From assembly GCA_020199775.1 (NCBI GenBank), contig JAIVJZ010000042.1, positions 62,001 through 126,000 on the forward strand: a stretch of DNA of 64,000 bases, in the 5' to 3' direction. Each line of letters starts with the position of its first letter. Position 1 is the first letter of the stretch. The notes under the pieces are model-generated. The model searched no databases. It saw only the letters and a program-made list of their open reading frames with translations, and was not told the origin of the DNA. The DNA is from Acidobacteriota bacterium. GTDB taxonomy: Bacteria; Acidobacteriota; Blastocatellia; Pyrinomonadales; Pyrinomonadaceae. The position numbers were made by a program, and so were the translations under genes. Positions 8,629 to 17,204 of this stretch are shown piece after piece.

Positions 8629-10398
8629 ATGTCACGCGTCTTGTTACAACAAGAAATGATGGCCGAGACGCACTTCCTCCCCGAGGCGGACGTTGCGGTC
8701 ACAACCGATCAACTCTCGAAAGCCGAGCGCGAAGAGGTTCTCGCCTTCCTCGCCGAGCGCCCCGTCCACACCGTCGTAATGGCCGGATGGATCAGGGATA
8801 ACGGGCTCGTTAGCTCGCACAATCGCGGCACGTTCTACGGGTGTCGCAACAGCCGGGGCGAGTTGGAAGGCGTTGCCCTCATCGGCCACGTCACGCTTCT
8901 GGAAGTTCGCACCGACAGGGCTTTGGAGGCTTTCGCGGGCATTGCTCAAGACTTCTCCGGGACTCACCTGCTGATGGGCGAACAAGAGCGCATACAAGCA
9001 TTCTGGGGCAGCTACTCAGGCGAGGGGCAGCCGATTCGCCGTGCCTGCCGCGAAACGCTGTTCGAGTTGCAACTGCCGGTCACAGGCAAGGGGCACGAGC
9101 AGGGACTGCGCCCCGCAACCATGTCCGACCTGCACCTCGTCGTCCCCGCTCAAGCGCAGATGGCTTTTGACGAGAGCGGCATTGACCCGCGCGTGACCGA
9201 CCCGAAAGGGTTCAACATGAGATGCGCCCGCCGCATCGAGCAAGGAAGAATCTGGCTCCTGTTAGAGAAAGGCCAATTAATCTTCAAGGCTGACCTGATC
9301 GGAGAGACGCCGGAAGTCTGTTACTTGGAAGGAGTCTATGTCGCGCCGCACGCGCGTGGACGCGGCTTGGGCACACGCTGCATGGCGCAACTCAGCAATC
9401 ATCTGCTGGCGCGGGCTCAATCCGTCTGCCTGCTCGTCAACGAGCAGAACAAAGAGGCGCACGACTTCTACCGGAATGTCGGGTTTCAGGCGCGCGCCAC
9501 CTACGACACCGTTTTCCTGCGTCGTAAACAGGCCGCCGCCCCGTCAGTTGAGAGTCAAGAACCCGATACCTCTACGCACGCGCGACGGCTCACGGATAAA
9601 GATAAGATTGAGGTCTTGGAGTTTCTCTCCGCTCGTCCCGCGCAGACTTTGATCATGGCCGGATGGATACATGAACGCGGCGTTGAGCGCGCGCATCACG
9701 GCGGCAGCTTCTACGGGTATTGGAACTCTCGCGGGACATTGGAAGGGGTCGCGCTCATCGGACGTAACACGCTCTTCGAGACGCGCAGCGACGCGGCCGT
9801 CAAAGCCTTTGCCGAAGTTGCGCGACAGCTACCCTCCGTCAAAGTGTTGATAGGCGAGTCGGAGAGGTTAAAGCAGTTCTGGGATTGCTACAGGAGCGAA
9901 GGACAGACGGCTCGCCTGACTTGTCAGGAGGTGCTCTACGAGTGTGATCGCCCGGTCGGCACGGTCGTCGACGCGGGCGCGTTCGGACGCGCGACCCTGC
10001 GGGATTTGGATCAAGTGGTAACGGCACATGCCGAGATGGTCTTGGAAGAAAGCGGAGTTGACCCGCTCGCGTCAGACCCCGAAGGATTCCGCGACAGGTG
10101 CGCCCGTCGCATCGAAGAAGGAAAAGTTTGGGTGCTGATTAAAGACGGAGATGTGATCTTCAAAGCCGATCTGGTGACGGAGACGCCGAAGTCGGCTTAT
10201 CTGGAAGGGCTGTGGGTAAACCCCGCCCATCGTCGCGAGGGCTACGGGAGCCGTTCGCTCGCCCATCTGAGCCGCGCCTTGCTGGCGCAGAAATCGAGTT
10301 TCACCGGGTTCGTGGATGCGCAGAACCTTCGCGCCCAGAGTTTCTACGAGAAGGCCGGATTCACTGTACGCGGCAGATTCTGCAAGATATATCTCTAA
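8629..10398 (+). CDS. Tandem-GNAT N-acetyltransferase-like protein
   Basis: A 589-residue protein made of two homologous halves. ATG 8629 with upstream GGAAGGA is the start; the open frame further upstream only overlaps the subtilisin gene. Each half begins with an HTV(V/I)MAGWI…GTFYG motif and a divergent N-terminal GNAT-like part, then a typical GNAT core with acetyl-CoA-loop motifs: VAPHARGRGLGTR (first half) and VNPAHRREGYGSR (second). Each ends with a terminal (N/A)Q(N)…FY…GF strand. The halves (about 20-300 and 315-589) are joined by a polar linker. The family is predicted to acylate a small molecule or amino group; the substrate is unknown. It starts 23 bases after the protease gene and has no signal peptide, so it is probably cytoplasmic and co-transcribed. 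Confidence 0.78.
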   Translation: MSRVLLQQEMMAETHFLPEADVAVTTDQLSKAEREEVLAFLAERPVHTVVMAGWIRDNGLVSSHNRGTFYGCRNSRGELEGVALIGHVTLLEVRTDRALEAFAGIAQDFSGTHLLMGEQERIQAFWGSYSGEGQPIRRACRETLFELQLPVTGKGHEQGLRPATMSDLHLVVPAQAQMAFDESGIDPRVTDPKGFNMRCARRIEQGRIWLLLEKGQLIFKADLIGETPEVCYLEGVYVAPHARGRGLGTRCMAQLSNHLLARAQSVCLLVNEQNKEAHDFYRNVGFQARATYDTVFLRRKQAAAPSVESQEPDTSTHARRLTDKDKIEVLEFLSARPAQTLIMAGWIHERGVERAHHGGSFYGYWNSRGTLEGVALIGRNTLFETRSDAAVKAFAEVARQLPSVKVLIGESERLKQFWDCYRSEGQTARLTCQEVLYECDRPVGTVVDAGAFGRATLRDLDQVVTAHAEMVLEESGVDPLASDPEGFRDRCARRIEEGKVWVLIKDGDVIFKADLVTETPKSAYLEGLWVNPAHRREGYGSRSLAHLSRALLAQKSSFTGFVDAQNLRAQSFYEKAGFTVRGRFCKIYL

Positions 10399-10631
10399 AC
10401 AACGCACACAACAGAGGGGTGAGGCATCACGTCAGGATGACAGGGTGCCTCTCCTCTTTGAGTCAGTCCATCAATATGACCATTCCTGAAAATTTTCACC
10501 AACTCACGAATGCTGTTTTTGCTTTAATTTGGCCGTTCTTCGACTCACCCTCTCTGGCACAGCGCTCGCTATAGAGATCAACGGCGGTAAGTCGGCTTCA
10601 CCCCTCGTCAATTAAACTACCCGGAAAACCT

Positions 10632-13154
10632 TTGAGCAGACAAAGCTACAACAAACCATTCATGCGCCTGCTGATCGCGGCGGGCGCGTTGGTGTGTCTT
10701 CACAGCCTGCTTTCCCTTCCTTACGCAAAACTCGACCTCCGATTGCTTCTCATCTCGGTCGCCACGATTGCTCTCGGCTCGCGCATCGGCATCGAATTCT
10801 CACGACTCAAAGTACAGATTACCGTCTCCGACACTTTCGTCTTTCTTACCATGCTTCTGTACGGCGGCGAGGTCGCCGTCCTGCTGGCCGCGGTCGAGGC
10901 CTTCTGCTCTACCCTCCGATTCAGCAAGCTGTGGTTGACAAGGCTCTTTAATGGCGCGCTGCTCGCCACCGCTACGTTCATGAGTGCGACCGTGGTCGAA
11001 TGGTTCTTCGGCTCGCTGCCCGAACTCTCGCACAGCAAAATTTCCTCAAACTTCATTACGGCTGTGGCTCTCATGGCTCTCATGCAGTACGTCGGAAATT
11101 CAGGCACCGCAGCGTTCAGGGAGTCTCTGAAAGTTGATCAACCCTTCTGGCGCATATGGCGGGAATATTACTTCTGGACATCGGTTACGTATTTCGCGGG
11201 GGCATCGGCGGCCGGACTCACCGCCATGTTAATTACCGGGAGCGGGTTTTATGCCTTCGCCATTACGGTTCCGATCATCTGGATCATCTACTTCACATAC
11301 CAGACCTATCGCAAACAACTTGAGGCGACGACGGCGCAAGCCGCGCAGGCCGAACTGCACGCCGAGGAGCAGATGCAAATCAGCCAGGCGCTCAGGGAAA
11401 GTGAAGAGCATTTCCGCAGCGCGTTTGATCACGCCGCGACGGGCATGGCTCTTGTCGGGACGGACGGACGCTGGCTGAGCGTGAACCGCTCGCTCTGCGA
11501 CCTGTTGGGCTACGGCGAAGACGAGTTACTGCGGATGAACTTTCAGACGGTTACGCACCCGGATGATCTCGGCCAGAGTCTGACAGACATGTACCGGATG
11601 CTTGAGAGCACGGTGGTCACCTCCACGCGGGAGAGAAGATACCTCCACAAGGACGGGCGGGATGTCTGGGCGACGGTAAGCACTTCGACGGTCGCCGATA
11701 CTCAGGGCAAGCCGATGCACTTCATCGTGCAGTCGCAGGACATCACCGAGCGCAAGCGTGCCGAAGAGCACCTGCACCACGCCGCCTTCTACGACGAATT
11801 AACCGGACTGCCGAACCGCGCCCTCTTCACGAACCAACTGCAAGTCTCCATCAAGCAAGCGCAGCAACACAAAGGCCACCTTTTCGCCGTGCTGTTCCTC
11901 GACGTAGACCGCTTCAAGAACATCAACGACAGCCTCGGGCACGTGCTCGGCGATCATCTGCTCAAGGACGTAGCGGCGCGTCTGGAAAAGTGCGTCCGCC
12001 CGGAGGATATGGTTTCGCGCTTCGGCGGCGACGAGTTCGCCATCCTGCTGAACGGCCTTGCGCACTCGGCCGACGCCCTCGCCGTGGCGGAAAGAATCAA
12101 GCATGAGATGTTGACCAAGTTCAGCCTCGGCGGCCACGACGTGTTCACGAGCGCGAGCGCGGGGATCGCGCTCTCGACCATGGGCTACGAGAGCGCGGAG
12201 GAAATTCTGCGCGACGCAGACACGGCCATGTATCGTGCCAAGGCGCAGGGCAAGGGCACCTACGAGGTGTTCGATAAGCTGATGCACGCGCGCGCCATTT
12301 CGCTGTTACAACTTGAGACCGATCTGCGGCGCGCCGTCGAGCGCGAGGAGTTTGAAGTCTTCTACCAACCGATAGTGGCATTGGAGACGAGCAAGATTAC
12401 CGGCTTCGAGGCGCTGGTGCGGTGGCATCACCCGGAACGCGGGCTGGTCTCCCCGGATGAATTCATCTCGGTCGCGGAGGAGACCGAGTTGATCATCCCT
12501 ATCGGCACATGGGTGCTGCGCCGGGCGTGCCGTCAACTGCGACAGTGGCAGATTGAATTTCTCTCCGAGACACCGCTCACCATGAGCGTCAATTTATCCG
12601 GCAGGCAGTTCAGGCAGGCCGATCTGGTTGATCAGGTCAAACACATCCTGCACGAAACCAAAGTAGCCCCGCAATGCCTGCGGCTGGAAATCACGGAGAG
12701 CGTGGTGATGGAGAACGCCGAAATAGCAACGGCCATGCTCCGACAGTTGCGCTCGATCAACGTCCAACTGAGCATCGACGATTTCGGAACCGGCTATTCG
12801 TCCCTGAGTTACCTGCACCGCTTCCCGATCAACATCCTGAAGATCGACCGCTCGTTCATCAACAGAATGTGTCTGGAAGACGAGAGCCTCGGCATCGTCG
12901 AGACAATCGTGATCCTCGCCTCTAAGCTCAAGATGCAGGTGGTCGCCGAGGGTGTGGAGACGCCTGAGCAGCAGGAACGTCTCAGAGAACTCGGCTGCGG
13001 GTACGCTCAGGGTTTCTACTTCTCGAAACCCGTCGGGGAGGCGAACGCCGCGAAGTTGCTCAGGGATGAATATGAGCTGCAAGCAGGAACGTTGAACGTT
13101 CCTGAGAGTTGCATTAACGAGGTGGAGATCGTCGGCGTCCCTTTCTCGATGTAA
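10632..13154 (+). CDS. Membrane PAS-GGDEF-EAL cyclic-di-GMP turnover protein
   Basis: About 840 residues. The start is probably TTG 10632 (GGA six bases upstream); ATG 10662 is the alternative. Residues about 10-225 hold six to seven hydrophobic segments, a MASE-like membrane sensor; about 255-375 a PAS/PAC domain (FDHAATGMALVG … DITERKRAE). A GGDEF domain follows with an intact RFGGDEF site and an RPED inhibitory I-site exactly five residues upstream. Then comes an EAL domain with FEALVRWHHP, ESVVMEN, the DDFGTGYSSL loop and LKIDRSFI. All key residues of both catalytic domains look intact, so it could both make and degrade cyclic-di-GMP, or use one domain as a regulator. It is a single gene with about 230 bases of non-coding DNA on its left; a weak 6-bp hairpin (10421-10451) there may end the preceding transcript. 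Confidence 0.88.
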   Translation: MSRQSYNKPFMRLLIAAGALVCLHSLLSLPYAKLDLRLLLISVATIALGSRIGIEFSRLKVQITVSDTFVFLTMLLYGGEVAVLLAAVEAFCSTLRFSKLWLTRLFNGALLATATFMSATVVEWFFGSLPELSHSKISSNFITAVALMALMQYVGNSGTAAFRESLKVDQPFWRIWREYYFWTSVTYFAGASAAGLTAMLITGSGFYAFAITVPIIWIIYFTYQTYRKQLEATTAQAAQAELHAEEQMQISQALRESEEHFRSAFDHAATGMALVGTDGRWLSVNRSLCDLLGYGEDELLRMNFQTVTHPDDLGQSLTDMYRMLESTVVTSTRERRYLHKDGRDVWATVSTSTVADTQGKPMHFIVQSQDITERKRAEEHLHHAAFYDELTGLPNRALFTNQLQVSIKQAQQHKGHLFAVLFLDVDRFKNINDSLGHVLGDHLLKDVAARLEKCVRPEDMVSRFGGDEFAILLNGLAHSADALAVAERIKHEMLTKFSLGGHDVFTSASAGIALSTMGYESAEEILRDADTAMYRAKAQGKGTYEVFDKLMHARAISLLQLETDLRRAVEREEFEVFYQPIVALETSKITGFEALVRWHHPERGLVSPDEFISVAEETELIIPIGTWVLRRACRQLRQWQIEFLSETPLTMSVNLSGRQFRQADLVDQVKHILHETKVAPQCLRLEITESVVMENAEIATAMLRQLRSINVQLSIDDFGTGYSSLSYLHRFPINILKIDRSFINRMCLEDESLGIVETIVILASKLKMQVVAEGVETPEQQERLRELGCGYAQGFYFSKPVGEANAAKLLRDEYELQAGTLNVPESCINEVEIVGVPFSM

Positions 13155-13605
13155 GCCCAACCGGCGCGTTTTCCGCCGCTCGCTTCACCCCGCCCTACCG
13201 TCTCGCAAGATTTCTTGCCGCCGGGCAAAGCCCCTCCGCCAAGTTACACCCGCCCAAGAGTCTTAACTTCTCCGTAAATTCCCCGCCGGTGAATGCCCAC
13301 TCGCCGTGCAGCAGGTCGTGCAATAGAGTGTTGTGTTCCGCAAATCAATTAAAAAACTTCGCCACCGCCTGACTAGTGGCCGGTTACGAATGTCTCCCGG
13401 CTCGGACGCAACTATTTGGCAACTTCTCAACACAGTCCCGCATCTAACCCATCCCCCACAACTGTTTCGGCATCTAAACGACGATAGTTCGGCAAAGCAG
13501 TACGCGAGTCGTCACGACTCGCACGAGCATGTAGCGCCTTCCTTTGCCGCCTTAGCCTTCACCCTTTTAACTCGCGGACAACCACACATCCAAAGGAGAG
13601 CCCTG
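13155..13605. other. Interval before the M36 protease gene
   Basis: The protease frame is open back to 13333, but this stretch encodes no convincing protein and the signal peptide begins only after 13606. I see no clear promoter. A short perfect palindrome (GCGAGTCGT-CACGACTCGC, 13504-13522) might be an operator or hairpin. Confidence 0.4.
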
Positions 13606-16600
13606 TTGAAGAGAAGAACCCACTTTCCCTCGCGCAAGACTTCTGCCGTATTGCTGATATTTGCCATGCTGATGTTAGCACTCACCATTCCCACCAATTT
13701 TAACAGTGCGACAGCACAGTCCGACCAAAGAGAAAAGACCGAGAAAAAGCCGAAACAGTTCGGTTTTCGCCCCGAATCAATCTCCCTCCACGCGCCCGGA
13801 AAAATCAATCCGCTGACCGCCCCCGCGAACGGTAAACCGCTCGACATTGCGCTCGGGTTTATCAAGCAAAGCCGTCAGAAATTCGGGCTGTCCGAAACCG
13901 ACGTGCTCGATTTGAAGGTGACGGATCAATACACGGACAGCCATAACGGCGTCACCCACATTTATCTCCGTCAGCAGATCGAAGGCATCGAAGTCGTCAA
14001 TGCCGAGATGAGCACCAATGTTGCCAGAGACGGCAAGGTGATCAATCTCAACAGCAGTTTTATTAAAGAGTTGCGCGCCGCCGCCAAAGGTCGAACCGTC
14101 TCGCTGTCGCCGGTTCAGGCGGTGGAAGCCGTCACGCGCCACTTGGAACTGACGTTCACGGAACCGCTCGAAACGCTCGAAACGCTACCCGGCGCGCAGC
14201 GTGAGACGACTTTCAGCAAGGGCGGAGTGTCCAGCGAGCCGATTCGCGTCAAGCTCGTTTTTCAGCCGGTGGCCGAGAATTCGGTGCGGCTGGCTTGGAG
14301 CGTCGAGGTGAGCGAAATCAGCGGCCGCCACTGGTGGAACATCAGCGTCGATGCCGCGACCGGGGAGATTCTCGCCGGGTACGACTACATCGATCACGAC
14401 AACTGGGGCGGTAATTTCGCTCCCGACGTGGCGCGGAACAAGAATTTTGCGGCGCGCTCCGCTGCCGCGCCCGCGCCCCGCGCGTCGCTGGCTGCCGCCT
14501 CGCTCGCGACCGTGAACGACGGCTCGGCCTACAATGTTTTCGCCTTACCGTTGGAAAGCCCGAACGACGGCGCGAGCGCGATGGTGTGGAATCCCGCGGA
14601 CACGCTCGCGTCCCCTTTCGGATGGCACGACACGAACGGCGCGACCGGAGCCGAGTACACCAGAACGCGCGGCAACAACGCCCACGCCTACACCGATCTC
14701 GACGCGAACAACGCCGTGGACACGGGCAGCGACCCTGACGGCGGCGCGAATCTACAGTTCAACTACACGTTCGATCCGACCAAAGGGCCGGAACTCAACC
14801 GCCCGCCCGCAGTCGTCAATCTCTTCTACTGGAACAACATCGTCCACGACGTGTTCTACCAATACGGTTTCAACGAGGCCGCCGGTAATTTCCAATCGAA
14901 TAACTACGGCAAAGGCGGCGCGGGCAACGACTACGTGCAGGCCGAAGCGCAGGACGGCAGCGGCACCAACAACGCCAACTTCGGCACGCCGCCCGACAAC
15001 GGAAGCACGACCGGCTCATCTCGCCCGCGCATGCAGATGTTCGTCTGGACGAATCCTTTCCCGAACTCGGTCATCGTCAACAATACCGCCATCGCAGGCA
15101 ACTATATTGCTACGGGCGCGGAATCCGGCCCGGCTCTCACGGCCACAGGTATCACGGGCGATGTCGTTCTCGGCCTCGACCCGTCGGATGCGTCAGGGGC
15201 TTCAACCACCGACGGGTGCAGCGCGCTCACGAACGCTTCGAGCGTCAACGGCAAGGTCGCCCTTCTGGATCGCGGCTCCTGTAGTTTTGTCATTAAAATT
15301 AAAAATGCACAGAACGCGGGCGCAACCGCGGTCATCGTGGGTAACAACGTGGCGGGCGACCCGATCACGATGGGCGGGGCGGACAGCACCATCAACATCT
15401 CGTCGGCGATGGTCAGTCTCGACAACGCCAACCTGTTTAAAGCGAATCTGCCCCTCAACGCTTCGCTCAAGATCAACCCGAACCCGCCGCCGAGCCGCGA
15501 CAGCGACTTTGACGCGGGCGTCATCGCGCACGAATACGGCCACGGCATCAGCAACCGTCTCACCGGCGGTCGCCTGACCACCTCCTGCCTCGGCAATCAA
15601 GAGCAGATGGGCGAAGGATGGAGCGACTTCATCGGCCTCGTCCTGACCACCGACCCACTCGACACGCCCGCCACCGCGCGCGGCATCGGCACCTACGTCA
15701 GTTTCCAATCCGCCACCGGCAACGGCATTCGCCCGACGCCTTACACGACCAATACGACGGTCAACCCTTCGACCTACAACACGATTAAGACGGCTGCCGT
15801 GCCGCATGGCGTCGGCTATGTCTGGGCGACTATGTTGTGGGAGATGTACTGGAATCTCGTCGAGGTGCACGGCTACAACCCGAACGTCTACGAACCATGG
15901 AGCACGGGCGGCAACAATCTCGCCATCCAACTCGTGACGGACGGCATGAAGCTGCAACCTTGCAGCCCCGGTTTCATCGACGGGCGCGACGCTATTTTGC
16001 AGGCCGACATGAACCTGACGGGCGGAGCCAACCAGTGCCTTATCTGGAAGGCGTTCGCCAAGCGCGGCCTCGGCGCCAGCGCGACGCAGGGCAGCAACAC
16101 CAGCGTGACGGACGGCACGGAGGCTTTCGACATTCCGGGGTCGTGCGAAACGGTGACGACTAACACCAGTCTCTCCGTCAATTCCGCAACCGGGACGCAG
16201 GGCGGGACGGTCAATCTCTCGGCGACGTTGACCGACGGCACGAACGGCATCGGCGGCAAGACGGTGAGCTTCACTCTGAACGGCACGAGCGCGGGCACCG
16301 CCGTCACCGACGCCAACGGGGTCGCGTCGCTTGCTAACGCCAGCCTCGGCAGCATCGCCGCCGGAACTTATCCCGACGGCGTCGGCGCGAGCTTCGCGGT
16401 CGGCGGCGGCTTTGGAGGCAGCAACGCCACCAATACGCTGACGGTCATCGCCTCGCCGCTCCCCGCCGCTCCGAGTAATCTCGTTGTGACCGTGCCTTCT
16501 CAGAATGGTCGTCTCAATCTTAATTGGACAGACAATTCAAACAACGAGAGCGGCTTCAAGATTGAGCGTTGCACGGGGGCCAACTGCACCAACTTCGCGC

Positions 16601-16743
16601 TGATCGGGTCGGTCGGCGCCGACGTTACCAGCGTCTCCAACACCAACCTCGCTCGCCGCACGACCTACGGCTACCGCGTCTACTCTTACAACGCTTCGGG
16701 TAACTCAGCTTACTCGAACGTGTCTTACGGTACGACGAGATAA
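13606..16743 (+). CDS. Secreted M36 (fungalysin-type) metallopeptidase with PA, Ig-like and FnIII domains
   Basis: A 1045-residue protein. The start is TTG 13606, because AAAGGAG lies seven bases upstream and a signal peptide follows at once (KRRTHFPSRKTSAVLLIFAM…ATAQ). Domains in order: FTP/PepSY-type propeptide (about 60-250), M36 catalytic domain with zinc site HEYGH at residues 642-646 and the third ligand in GEGWSDF about 30 residues on, a protease-associated (PA) domain inserted ahead of it (about 495-620), a bacterial Ig-like domain (about 850-945), and a C-terminal FnIII domain (about 955-1045). The zinc site is intact, so an active extracellular metalloprotease is expected, auto-processed from its propeptide. 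The FnIII domain shares ESGF-IERC-GA-CTNFA with that of the S8 protease at 6.4-8.6 kb, indicating domain exchange or common ancestry. A strong terminator follows. Confidence 0.9.
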   Translation: MKRRTHFPSRKTSAVLLIFAMLMLALTIPTNFNSATAQSDQREKTEKKPKQFGFRPESISLHAPGKINPLTAPANGKPLDIALGFIKQSRQKFGLSETDVLDLKVTDQYTDSHNGVTHIYLRQQIEGIEVVNAEMSTNVARDGKVINLNSSFIKELRAAAKGRTVSLSPVQAVEAVTRHLELTFTEPLETLETLPGAQRETTFSKGGVSSEPIRVKLVFQPVAENSVRLAWSVEVSEISGRHWWNISVDAATGEILAGYDYIDHDNWGGNFAPDVARNKNFAARSAAAPAPRASLAAASLATVNDGSAYNVFALPLESPNDGASAMVWNPADTLASPFGWHDTNGATGAEYTRTRGNNAHAYTDLDANNAVDTGSDPDGGANLQFNYTFDPTKGPELNRPPAVVNLFYWNNIVHDVFYQYGFNEAAGNFQSNNYGKGGAGNDYVQAEAQDGSGTNNANFGTPPDNGSTTGSSRPRMQMFVWTNPFPNSVIVNNTAIAGNYIATGAESGPALTATGITGDVVLGLDPSDASGASTTDGCSALTNASSVNGKVALLDRGSCSFVIKIKNAQNAGATAVIVGNNVAGDPITMGGADSTINISSAMVSLDNANLFKANLPLNASLKINPNPPPSRDSDFDAGVIAHEYGHGISNRLTGGRLTTSCLGNQEQMGEGWSDFIGLVLTTDPLDTPATARGIGTYVSFQSATGNGIRPTPYTTNTTVNPSTYNTIKTAAVPHGVGYVWATMLWEMYWNLVEVHGYNPNVYEPWSTGGNNLAIQLVTDGMKLQPCSPGFIDGRDAILQADMNLTGGANQCLIWKAFAKRGLGASATQGSNTSVTDGTEAFDIPGSCETVTTNTSLSVNSATGTQGGTVNLSATLTDGTNGIGGKTVSFTLNGTSAGTAVTDANGVASLANASLGSIAAGTYPDGVGASFAVGGGFGGSNATNTLTVIASPLPAAPSNLVVTVPSQNGRLNLNWTDNSNNESGFKIERCTGANCTNFALIGSVGADVTSVSNTNLARRTTYGYRVYSYNASGNSAYSNVSYGTTR

Positions 16744-16782
16744 ACATGTCGCGGCAGCTTCGCGCTGTCCCGGCATTTCACA

Positions 16783-16824
16783 TCAAAACGGCGGGCTGCT
16801 TGTCAATGCAGCCCGCCGTTTTGA
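16783..16824 (+). terminator. Strong hairpin terminator after the M36 gene
   Basis: A perfect 17-bp stem (16783-16799 with 16808-16824) with an 8-base loop. The A-rich left arm and T-rich right arm (CAAAACGGCGGGC…GCCCGCCGTTTTG) suit termination in both directions. It separates the protease gene from the histidine operon. Confidence 0.85.
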
Positions 16825-16856
16825 TTAGGTTTTGTTGACATAGTTAACCTGAGCCG

Positions 16857-16906
16857 CTTCGTCGGGGGAAGCATCCGACAAAGGTATGAGTTCTCCCGAT
16901 GCGAAG
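16857..16906 (+). repeat. Imperfect inverted repeat upstream of the his promoter
   Basis: CTTCGTCGGG (16857-16866) pairs with CCCGATGCGAAG (16895-16906) leaving a two-base bulge. It ends ten bases before the -35 box of the histidine operon, so it may be an operator or only a chance hairpin. Confidence 0.35.
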
Positions 16907-16915
16907 CCACCGGGT

Positions 16916-16945
16916 TTGACATCGGACGAGTGAGACGAGTATAAG
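16916..16945 (+). promoter_or_regulatory. sigma70-type promoter of the histidine operon
   Basis: TTGACA (16916-16921), an 18-base spacer, then TATAAG (16940-16945). Transcription would begin near 16952, only about seven bases before the leader-peptide ATG at 16959. That fits the lack of a clear ribosome binding site for the leader. Confidence 0.65.
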
Positions 16946-16958
16946 ATACGCTCTTCTT

Positions 16959-17093
16959 ATGAAGTTAAAAGATCAAGAGCAAAATTTCGCTGTCGCCCAT
17001 CATCCCGGCGGAGCCTTGCATCATGGCGTACATCATTGCCATGCAGGCGGCGCGCCGGCTTTTGTGGTATTCCACAAAAAGAAGTGTGAGTAG
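16959..17093 (+). CDS. hisL: His-rich leader peptide of the histidine operon
   Basis: A 44-codon ORF beginning MKLKDQEQNFAVAHHPGG and ending FHKKKCE. It holds eight histidines; seven fall within 15 codons (16998-17042), as three HH pairs plus one single His. It lies between a sigma70-like promoter and an intrinsic terminator, directly ahead of hisZ. This is the layout of classical attenuation: scarcity of charged tRNA-His should stall the ribosome on the His run and favour a fold that prevents the terminator. A possible antiterminator pairing is GCAGGCGG (17043-17050) with CCGCTGC (17125-17131). A hairpin (17060-17067 with 17072-17079) lies near the end of the ORF. Initiation is probably near-leaderless. 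The gene name follows the enterobacterial precedent; the RNA folding itself is inferred. Confidence 0.75.
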   Translation: MKLKDQEQNFAVAHHPGGALHHGVHHCHAGGAPAFVVFHKKKCE

Positions 17094-17117
17094 GTAACAG
17101 ACTTACATTTCGGTTTT

Positions 17118-17175
17118 GAGAAACCCGCTGCCAGCCCGTCGAGAGACAGATGGCAGCGGGTTTCTCTTTTTGTTT
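17118..17175 (+). terminator. Attenuator terminator of the histidine operon
   Basis: A perfect 16-bp stem (17118-17133 with 17151-17166) is followed at once by TTTTTGTTT. It stands 25 bases after the leader-peptide stop and 30 bases before the hisZ ATG, so full-strength termination here would shut off the operon. Its left arm has a possible alternative partner inside the leader ORF. Confidence 0.85.
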
Positions 17176-17204
17176 AAAAGTTGTTCGGATGACAAAGGCA
17201 CTTT

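Noticed and set aside
16835..16840. TTGACA as an alternative his promoter
   Set aside because: No -10 box at 16-18 bases.
16857..16920. c-di-GMP riboswitch, because GCGAAGCCACCGGGT resembles a GEMM core string
   Set aside because: No GNRA-capped stem before it and no P1 closing strand after it; it also lies upstream of the -35 box, outside the transcript.
16916..17204. T-box riboswitch for the his operon
   Set aside because: No specifier-loop or T-box sequence is visible; the His-rich ORF plus terminator explains the region better.
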